A stretch of DNA of 11,566 nt, from NCBI GenBank assembly GCA_009845505.1, contig VXZL01000022.1, positions 1 to 11,566 on the forward strand, written 5' to 3'. The position numbers and the translations under genes were made by a program. Below, one piece after another: positions 6,121 through 11,566 of this stretch. How positions within the stretch are numbered: the first letter of the stretch is position 1; each line of letters begins with the position of its first letter. The notes below the pieces were generated by a model. The model searched no databases, was not told the origin of the DNA, and saw only the letters and a program-made list of their open reading frames with translations. The DNA comes from Candidatus Poribacteria bacterium (lineage in GTDB: Bacteria; Poribacteria; WGA-4E; WGA-3G).

Positions 6121-7176
6121 TTATCCCCCTATCTTTATGACCCCTCCTGTCTCTGCAGAGGCATAAATAGCGTCCGTTATTTTTTGAACGACAAGCGAAT
6201 TCTCCAAATTTGTCAGAGGTTGCCGGTTTTCCCGGATAGCAGCAGCGAAATCAGACAACGGCGTGCTGTGTAGTGATTCGGGTGCATCACCGGCTTCAGC
6301 GAGAGTTGTAGACTCCACACCCGCCTCTGTTGTTGTACGATTATAGATAACGTTTTCTGGCTCCTCATCACGCATGGTTAACTTCAGAGAACCTTCTGAC
6401 CCGATCACTTCCCAATCCGCGTGTGAGTGCATCGTCATGAATTCACCGCGTTCTACGCTCAGCACAATGTCGTCTTCACACCGAATAAGGGCAGTATAGT
6501 GCGTTTCGGCATCGGAACCGGGGGCAATATGCGATTGGAATACTGACGGCACCGTCCATGTCTGTGCGAATACGCTTTGTGGTTTGAGCTGCCACCCCGT
6601 AAGACCGAGCAGATAGTCGAGGTCGTAACATCCCCAATTAACCAAGATACCACCACCGTTGAGAGCCTTAGTAAGTCGCCAGGCAGGTCTCGGTGTGTCG
6701 GGTTTCTCTCGGCACCCCACAATGGCGCGACAGTGGACAGTCCGAAGTGCTCCCAAACCACCTGTTGTGATCAGCTGCGTTGCGAGTCGAGCCGCTGGAT
6801 TGAAGCGACTCCGCGAAGAGCAACATCCTGAGACCAAGTCTCCGCGCGCAGCGATGAGTTGTTCAACCTCAGCAGCATTCATTGCTATCGGTTTCTCAAT
6901 CAGAACGTGCTTGCCTTTCTCGAACGCCCGCAAGGCTATCTGAGTTCGATACTGCGTCGGAAATGCAAGAACAACCGCTTCAATTTCATCGTCATTAAGT
7001 AAATCATTACCATCTTCATACACCTTGGACAGATTGAAGCGTTCAGCAGCTGCCCTATTCGCCTCAATCAAATCTGCCGCAGCGACCAACTCAATGTGTG
7101 ATGCCTTAGATGCAATGCTCAGGTGTCTGCTTCCAATGACACCACACCCAATTACACCTACTTTTACGGGTTCCAT
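6121..7176 (-). CDS. Gfo/Idh/MocA family NAD(P)-dependent oxidoreductase
   Basis: 351 residues, the normal size. The N-terminal Rossmann fold shows G-V-I-G10-C-G12-V-I-G15 for NAD(P) binding and A-D-L at 34-36 at the end of the second strand. The E-K-P motif (94-96) provides the conserved K95. The C-terminal alpha/beta domain begins after G-G-G-I-L-V-N-W-G; the region G182-C-Y-D-L-D187 corresponds to the usual G-x-H-x-x-D catalytic motif but has Y184 where a histidine is common. These enzymes oxidise or reduce sugars, inositols and related polyols in the cytoplasm. The ATG at 7176 (minus strand) is chosen since AAAGGAG lies nine bases before it; a TTG 21 bases upstream would place that site inside the gene. 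It is the middle gene of a three-gene leftward operon flanked by secreted LamG proteins, an odd mix of one cytoplasmic enzyme and two exported proteins. Confidence 0.88.
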   Translation of the reverse strand: MEPVKVGVIGCGVIGSRHLSIASKASHIELVAAADLIEANRAAAERFNLSKVYEDGNDLLNDDEIEAVVLAFPTQYRTQIALRAFEKGKHVLIEKPIAMNAAEVEQLIAARGDLVSGCCSSRSRFNPAARLATQLITTGGLGALRTVHCRAIVGCREKPDTPRPAWRLTKALNGGGILVNWGCYDLDYLLGLTGWQLKPQSVFAQTWTVPSVFQSHIAPGSDAETHYTALIRCEDDIVLSVERGEFMTMHSHADWEVIGSEGSLKLTMRDEEPENVIYNRTTTEAGVESTTLAEAGDAPESLHSTPLSDFAAAIRENRQPLTNLENSLVVQKITDAIYASAETGGVIKIGG

Positions 7177-7212
7177 CAATACATTCTCCTTTCTCAAACG
7201 ATAGCGATCACC

Positions 7213-8004
7213 TTAAAACGCTGACTTGATTTGTCCCCAACGGGTTGCAAGTTTGCCTTGTGGTTGTACAGATAACAGATCCTTCGACTCAAAAATCTGC
7301 TTAACTTCATCTGCGGAGAGAGCTCTGTTGTAAATGAGTACCTCGTCAATGATGCCGACAAAACCGCCATCACCTGCATGACCGATTTCAGTTTCCGAAC
7401 CACCTGTAGCCATTGGACCGTTGTAAGTCATATCTTTCTCCAACTCGCCGTCAACATAGAGAAACATCTCGTCATCCGCGACGACCCCGACCAGATGGTG
7501 CCACGACCCTTTCGCAAATTTAGGCGCGCCAAAGCCGCCATCGCCTTGCCAACCGGGTTGAACAATAAATTCCATCTCTTGCCCAGCATTTCTACCATCA
7601 AACCGCAATGCCCATCCGTTTACATCACGTTGTGCAACAATAGTCCCGCAACACCCAGCAACGACGCCTTTCACAGGACTATCACTGTCCGGATTCACCC
7701 AAGCAACAACGCTCATCTGGTCCTCACCGGCAAACTCTAAAGAAGCAGTTCCCGGAATGTGAACAGAATTCTCACCGTTAAATTCAAGGGCATCCCCGAT
7801 CTTACCAGCAACCGCCTTTGGATTCCCCTCAAGTTCACCATCGTTGTCACCTAAAAGGTCCCCAACAGTCCCACCCGCGATTGTATCTGCATCAAACGAC
7901 CAATAACTCACCACACCGTCCAAGAGATCCTGTGCGTAAGTCAACGGAACTGCTATATAAAAAGAAGCAGTAAACAAAATTAGATACGATATTCTCAGCA
8001 ACAT
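7213..8004 (-). CDS. Secreted LamG-domain protein, first gene of the leftward operon
   Basis: 263 residues. A signal peptide covers 1-24 (hydrophobic 5-20, cleavage near T-Y-A). The LamG domain contains V-S-Y-W-S-F-D-A-D (32-40), D-N-D-G-E-L-E-G (53-60), G-D-A-L-E-F-N-G (70-77), M-S-V-V-A-W-V-N-P (97-105), G-S-W-H-H-L-V-G-V (166-174), L-Y-V-D-G-E-L (182-188) and G-I-I-D-E-V-L-I-Y-N-R (217-227). A C-C pair at 118-119 is unusual and could form a disulfide. The tail is V-Q-P-Q-G-K-L-A-T-R-W-G-Q-I-K. The start at 8004 lacks a clear Shine-Dalgarno; an AT-rich stretch containing TATAAAATAAT directly precedes it, so the transcript may be nearly leaderless. The Gfo/Idh gene begins 36 bases after its stop. 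Confidence 0.86.
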   Translation of the reverse strand: MLLRISYLILFTASFYIAVPLTYAQDLLDGVVSYWSFDADTIAGGTVGDLLGDNDGELEGNPKAVAGKIGDALEFNGENSVHIPGTASLEFAGEDQMSVVAWVNPDSDSPVKGVVAGCCGTIVAQRDVNGWALRFDGRNAGQEMEFIVQPGWQGDGGFGAPKFAKGSWHHLVGVVADDEMFLYVDGELEKDMTYNGPMATGGSETEIGHAGDGGFVGIIDEVLIYNRALSADEVKQIFESKDLLSVQPQGKLATRWGQIKSAF

Positions 8005-8156
8005 ATTATTTTATACTCTATGTTCAGATTTAGATATTTCTGTCTCCACAAACCGAATTGCCCAGATTCGCGAGACCTTTTTGGACCTCATCCACTTATT
8101 ATTATGCCACACGTTTAGGGCTACCGTCAATCCAATTCTCAAACCCTACTTTTCAG

Positions 8157-8186
8157 TTGACACGAATTACGAAGTAGTGGTAGTAT
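8157..8186 (+). promoter_or_regulatory. Probable promoter of the Ycf48-like propeller gene
   Basis: A perfect TTGACA (8157-8162), an 18-base spacer and TAGTAT (8181-8186, 4 of 6). A transcript would start near 8193 and carry a leader of about 155 bases that includes the nested hairpin at 8301-8337. The -35 is strong, the -10 only fair. Confidence 0.4.
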
Positions 8187-8300
8187 ATAAGATAGAACAA
8201 AGCATATTAACTTCAGTTCACGGTTTTTTGGACAGGACAAAGCACTATCTAACACGAAGGGCGTTGCTTGCAAGCCCATCTCTAAGAAGTAAGGAGGTCG

Positions 8301-8337
8301 GCGTTCACTCCACACCTCAAGGCGTGGGTTTTAACGC
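8301..8337 (+). repeat. Nested inverted repeat, IS200/IS605 right-end-like relic
   Basis: CCACACC (8310-8316) pairs with GGCGTGG (8321-8327) around TCAA with one A-C mismatch, and GCGTT (8301-8305) pairs with AACGC (8333-8337). A stem of this shape ending in GTGGGTTTT is typical of the right end that follows tnpB in IS200/IS605 elements, where the tnpB end and guide RNA overlap. The preceding bases (about 8255-8305) can be read as S-P-S-L-R-S-K-E-V-G-V-H-S, reminiscent of degenerate TnpB tails. No tnpB body is present. It could also be a leader hairpin for the next gene. Confidence 0.35.
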
Positions 8338-8348
8338 TGTGAAACTTG

Positions 8349-10235
8349 ATGAAATCGAGAAAACAGATATTATTTATTTTCGTAGCCCTGCTCTTACTGG
8401 GCACCGTGCAGTTCGCGCTTGCGGAAAAAGCATGGGTGAAAGTGAGCGAATCGGATTGGCAGGCGCATTTTTCAGACATCTTTTTTGTGGACGCACAACA
8501 CGGATGGATTGTAGGCAGTAAATCGACAATCCTACACACTAACGACGGTGGCGCGACATGGAACAGGCAACCGAGTCAACCACTTCCATTCGACATTGTG
8601 CTAAAGAAAGTCCGCTTTATTGACACACAAACGGGTTGGGTTGCCGGAGACGATGGGACAGTCCTGAAAACCACGGATGGTGGGCAAACGTGGATGAAGA
8701 AGAATACAGGGACCCGCACGGCACTGTTAGCGGTCTCTTTCGCAGATGATAAACATGGATGGGCAAGTGGCGATGGTGGTCTCATCATCAGTACGAAGAA
8801 TGGCGGCACAACATGGGCAAAACAGGAGATTGATACTAACAATACAATTGAAGGTATCGACTTTGTGAGTCCTACAATAGGTTGGGCAGCAGGCGGCGGT
8901 GGCACCCTGCTCCACACAAAAGACGGTGGGATGACATGGGAATTTCAGACGAGCGCGACCGTCAACACACTTGATGCAATTTCCATGCTCACCGATAAAG
9001 TCGGTTGGGCAGTCGGGGCGGGTGGTGCCGTTGTTGCAACAGTTGACGGTTCCAATTGGGTAGTCCAAGAGAGCAAAGTCCCGAATTCTAACGGTATGCC
9101 TGAACCTGTCTGGGATGTCCATTTTGCCGATGAAAAAGCCGGCATTGCCGCCGCCGAATTCGGTGTAATTCTTCGGACAATGGATGGCGGCACGACTTGG
9201 GCACCCCTTGAGCCGCGACCCGTCGCCTCTCGCCTACAAGGTGTCCACATGCTCAGTCCAACGGAGGCATGGATGGTCGGCAACGACGCAACCATCCTAC
9301 ACACAACCGATGGTGGAGACACCTGGAAGGTTATCTCCAGTTCCAGTCACTTGCGGAGTGCCTATTTCCACGACGACAAACTCGGTTGGGCAGTCGGCTT
9401 GTCAGGGAGTGTTTTGCACACCAACGATGGCGGCGAAACGTGGAATCCGCAAATTAGTGGGAACGTCTTTGAACTCTTCGGTGTTGGGTTTGTGGATGCG
9501 AACAGAGGGTACATTGTCGGGAGCAACGCAGCACTGGCGGAAACACTTGACGGTGGAAAAACGTGGCACGGGGTTAGTGATCCGGGTGATGAGGGTCACG
9601 GCACTGCTAAGCGAATCATATTTGAAGGCATGATGAGTTGGCGCAGCGCAATGGGATCCTACGGACTCAGCTTTGGCACGGCAACACACGCATGGGCTGT
9701 CGGAGAAACCGGAAGACTTATGCATACCACCGATGCTGGACAAACATGGATCGGACAAGACATGGACCCAATGATGACAGGCACAGGATTTAATAACCTC
9801 TATGGTGTCCATTTCGTCAATGATAAAGTCGGTTGGCTTGTCGGGGATGCCGGAACTATCGCACATACCGTGGATAGTGGACAAACGTGGAGTTCCATCT
9901 TGCAAGGACCGAAATTGAACGATGTCTACGCTATTAACGAACAGACGGCTTGGATCGCTGGCGATCAGGGCGCTATTATGGCAACAACGGACGGTGGCGC
10001 AACATGGATCGACCAGACAGTCCCGACGCAAGCAAACCTCAACGCTATTCTGTTCCTCAATGCGAACGAAGGTTGGGCAGCCGGAGAAGGTGGTACAATC
10101 CTCCATACAACCGATGGCGGTGTCACTTGGTTGATGCAAGAATCACCGACGAAAAGTGAGTTGTGGGACCTCGTTCAGACACCAAGCGGTCAAATCTGGG
10201 CAATTGGCGATGCTACAACAATTATCCACTATTAG
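8349..10235 (+). CDS. Secreted Ycf48-like/BNR-repeat beta-propeller protein
   Basis: 628 residues. A signal peptide occupies 1-25 (M-K-S-R-K, hydrophobic 7-19, A-L-A cleavage). The remainder is built of 14 repeats of about 42 residues with the pattern G-W-x-V-G-x-x-G-x-I-L-H-T-x-D-G-G-x-T-W; the first G-W is at 52-53 and the last unit, I-W-A-I-G-D-A-T-T-I-I-H-Y, ends the protein half-way. This is the photosystem II assembly factor Ycf48/BNR-Asp-box type, but Ycf48 has seven blades; 14 suggests two propellers in tandem. Such proteins in non-phototrophs are exported scaffolds or glycan-binding proteins; no sialidase catalytic residues are evident. Start: ATG 8349, directly after an in-frame TTG; no good Shine-Dalgarno. 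A TolC-family gene follows 163 bases later on the same strand. Function unknown. Confidence 0.87.
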   Translation: MKSRKQILFIFVALLLLGTVQFALAEKAWVKVSESDWQAHFSDIFFVDAQHGWIVGSKSTILHTNDGGATWNRQPSQPLPFDIVLKKVRFIDTQTGWVAGDDGTVLKTTDGGQTWMKKNTGTRTALLAVSFADDKHGWASGDGGLIISTKNGGTTWAKQEIDTNNTIEGIDFVSPTIGWAAGGGGTLLHTKDGGMTWEFQTSATVNTLDAISMLTDKVGWAVGAGGAVVATVDGSNWVVQESKVPNSNGMPEPVWDVHFADEKAGIAAAEFGVILRTMDGGTTWAPLEPRPVASRLQGVHMLSPTEAWMVGNDATILHTTDGGDTWKVISSSSHLRSAYFHDDKLGWAVGLSGSVLHTNDGGETWNPQISGNVFELFGVGFVDANRGYIVGSNAALAETLDGGKTWHGVSDPGDEGHGTAKRIIFEGMMSWRSAMGSYGLSFGTATHAWAVGETGRLMHTTDAGQTWIGQDMDPMMTGTGFNNLYGVHFVNDKVGWLVGDAGTIAHTVDSGQTWSSILQGPKLNDVYAINEQTAWIAGDQGAIMATTDGGATWIDQTVPTQANLNAILFLNANEGWAAGEGGTILHTTDGGVTWLMQESPTKSELWDLVQTPSGQIWAIGDATTIIHY

Positions 10236-10279
10236 AAACTGTTCATATCACACAAGGATGAAGCAAAGTTTGCAAATTT

Positions 10280-10335
10280 GAAGTGTTCTAAAGTTTGCAA
10301 GTTATGTTTGGTTTCGTGCAATTTTAGAACACTTC
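10280..10335. repeat. Long hairpin with 13-base perfect arms between propeller and TolC genes
   Basis: GAAGTGTTCTAAA (10280-10292) is the exact reverse complement of 10323-10335. Inside, TTGCA (10295-10299) pairs with TGCAA (10317-10321), so the fold continues almost to a 17-base tip. The string AAAGTTTGCAA occurs twice, at 10265-10275 and 10290-10300. It may terminate the propeller transcript, regulate the TolC gene through its leader, or be a miniature mobile repeat. No classical T-run follows the stem. The gap 10236-10398 holds no gene. Confidence 0.6.
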
Positions 10336-10398
10336 CCAACTTTAGTTAGACTTTGGAACTTTGGTTCGCCTTTACTCAACTTGGAGGACACAAACATA

Positions 10399-11566
10399 AT
10401 GCATCCACTCCGGTTCTGCCAGTCTGTCTGTGCTGGTGGAGCCTTGCTACTACTGCTACTAAACCTCCCTGCTATAGCACAAGCACCCAAAGCTCTGACA
10501 TTAGAAGAGAGTATTGAAATTGCTAAACAGAGCAATTTGACGCTTCAGACGGCTGAGGAAAATCTGAAAGCCGCTGAGGCACAAGCGCGTGCTGCTTTGG
10601 GAGGACTCTTACCGCGAGTCACAGCGAACGGTAATTACACCTATTTTAAAGATGTCCAAAAATCAGTAATTCGAGCCGAGGGTGGCTTCGGATTTCCAAT
10701 GCCCGGTGGTGGAATGAACGAAATGCCAACCCCCAGTGCGGATAACGAAGCCGATTTGATTGAACTGGAGTTTGGGGCACACCACAACGTCCAAGGTGCC
10801 GTCAATTTAACACAACCGATCTTTGCTTGGGGACGTTATTATTACGGGTATCAAGCAGCGAAACTTAACTATGAAGCAACACAGCGTGATGTTGATGCTG
10901 CTTACAATCAACTCCGTTTAGACGTATCCGAAGCCTTCTATGGTGCCTTGGTTGCACAGGAGTTCGTGCGGGTAGCACAACAGAGTGTTTCGCTTGTTGA
11001 AGAGCAGCTTGCTATCGCGGAAGCGTCGCTTGAAGCGGGTGCAGCGACCAACTTTGACGTCCTCCGTGCGAAGGTTCAACTCGCTAACGCCCAATCAACG
11101 CTCATTCGCGCCGAAAACGGGGTACGTAACGCCAAAAACGCCTACAAAACAGTGCTGAACATCCCACTTGCTGAGGATGTAACCGTCAACGGCACGCTTG
11201 CCATACCGGAAGACCATCAAACGCTGGCACCCAATCTCGATGAATTAATCCAACAAGCACTGGCAAATCGCCCCGAGGTGCACCGGACGCAACTGAGTGA
11301 ACAAGCCGCACGTAAACAGATTGACATCGCCAAAACGCGGCGACTTCCCGATCTGGGTCTGTTCTCAAACTACCAAATCTCCCAGAATGAAAGGCTGACG
11401 GAAATGAACCGGATTTGGAGCGTCGGTTTTCAAATTAATATCCCTATTTTTGACGGTTTTGCGACGAGTGCTGCGGTGCAGCAGACTGAATCTGTTCTCA
11501 AACAGGTCGAGTTAGGCGGCGACCAACTCAAGGCAGGCGTTGAGTTTGAAGTTCGCGCTGCGTATC
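10399..11566 (+). CDS. TolC family outer membrane protein (partial, 3' end beyond window)
   Basis: 389 complete codons are visible, open at the right edge. Signal peptide 1-29 (hydrophobic L-run 15-23, A-I-A-Q-A cleavage). The first outer membrane efflux protein domain starts L-T-L-E-E-S-I-E-I-A (33-42), with A-L-G-G-L-L-P-R-V-T-A-N (66-77) leading into the beta-barrel strand, then N-L-T-Q-P-I-F-A-W-G (136-145), a long coiled-coil helix with A-G-A-A-T-N-F-D-V-L-R-A-K, and a second repeat from about residue 270. TolC proteins form trimeric outer membrane channels that work with an inner membrane pump and a periplasmic adaptor for efflux or type I secretion; those partners probably lie downstream. 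Residues 94-125 are an unusual Gly/Met/Pro-rich and acidic insert in the presumed extracellular loop. GGAGG at 10383-10387 supports the ATG at 10399. The protein indicates a double-membrane cell. Confidence 0.88.
   Translation, partial: MHPLRFCQSVCAGGALLLLLLNLPAIAQAPKALTLEESIEIAKQSNLTLQTAEENLKAAEAQARAALGGLLPRVTANGNYTYFKDVQKSVIRAEGGFGFPMPGGGMNEMPTPSADNEADLIELEFGAHHNVQGAVNLTQPIFAWGRYYYGYQAAKLNYEATQRDVDAAYNQLRLDVSEAFYGALVAQEFVRVAQQSVSLVEEQLAIAEASLEAGAATNFDVLRAKVQLANAQSTLIRAENGVRNAKNAYKTVLNIPLAEDVTVNGTLAIPEDHQTLAPNLDELIQQALANRPEVHRTQLSEQAARKQIDIAKTRRLPDLGLFSNYQISQNERLTEMNRIWSVGFQINIPIFDGFATSAAVQQTESVLKQVELGGDQLKAGVEFEVRAAY

Larger units (their letters stand above)
8005..8348. other. Divergent intergenic region of 344 bases
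   Basis: It separates the leftward LamG operon from the rightward propeller gene. It holds a rightward promoter candidate (8157-8186) and a nested inverted repeat (8301-8337) resembling the right end of an IS200/IS605 element. A strong Shine-Dalgarno-like AAGGAGG at 8291-8297 has no start codon at a sensible distance. An open frame crosses 8081-8521 but overlaps the propeller gene in another frame and lacks a recognisable domain. No clear leftward promoter was found apart from AT-rich sequence next to 8004. Confidence 0.5.

Noticed and set aside
8291..8297. AAGGAGG as ribosome site for the propeller gene
   Set aside because: It lies about 50 bases before the ATG at 8349, with no in-frame start at normal spacing; more likely part of the IS-like relic.
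8081..8521. 146-residue open frame upstream of the propeller gene
   Set aside because: It overlaps the propeller gene in another frame, has no recognisable domain, signal peptide or ribosome site, and its composition follows the noncoding leader.
9402..10139. 245-residue minus-strand open frame inside the propeller gene
   Set aside because: It is antisense to the repeats, Cys-rich and without homology features; repeated T-D-G-G codons produce long open reverse frames.
8349..10235. True sialidase
   Set aside because: BNR-like repeats are present, but the arginine triad and the catalytic Asp/Tyr/Glu arrangement are not visible; the pattern is closer to Ycf48.
1..11566. CRISPR array or tRNA/rRNA genes
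   Set aside because: No regularly spaced direct repeats of 24-40 bases and no cloverleaf or rRNA-like stretches were seen on either strand.

Overview
The window looks like a chromosomal segment of an uncultured, Gram-negative-type bacterium. Secreted LamG proteins with short Poribacteria-like tails, a PhyH dioxygenase beside a xylose-isomerase-like TIM barrel and an SGNH hydrolase, a Gfo/Idh oxidoreductase, a Ycf48-type propeller and a TolC-family porin fit Candidatus Poribacteria or a related sponge/seawater lineage. That placement is inferred from gene style; there is no rRNA here to test it.

Layout. (1) 1-284: a leftward sigma70-like promoter and a hairpin resembling an IS200/IS605 left end, then the promoter of a secreted LamG protein (285-1028). 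(2) 1034-5158: a rightward cluster with its own promoter: Uma2-family nuclease, PhyH-type Fe(II)/2-oxoglutarate dioxygenase, a nine-codon sulfatase-like start relic, a peroxiredoxin-like lipoprotein, a sugar phosphate isomerase/epimerase and an SGNH/GDSL hydrolase. (3) 5159-5359: a convergent intergenic region with two related palindromes in opposite orientation. (4) 5360-8004: a leftward operon in the order LamG, Gfo/Idh/MocA oxidoreductase, LamG. (5) 8005-8348: a divergent gap with a promoter and an IS200/IS605-like 3' end hairpin. (6) 8349-10235: a secreted 14-blade Ycf48/BNR-type propeller. (7) 10236-11566: a large hairpin followed by a TolC-family outer membrane protein cut by the window edge.

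The most notable item is the peroxiredoxin-like gene at 2665-3309. An in-frame TGA at 2980-2982 falls exactly at the peroxidatic cysteine position (T-x-x-U and U-x-x-C), reading continues in the same frame with a normal fold, and stem-loops can be drawn at the TGA. The best reading is a selenocysteine-containing lipoprotein that ordinary gene callers would split in two.

Together the genes suggest envelope-associated handling of carbohydrates or small organic substrates (dioxygenase, isomerase, esterase-like hydrolase, oxidoreductase, LamG surface proteins) with a membrane-anchored thiol/selenol peroxidase. Substrates cannot be named from the sequence.
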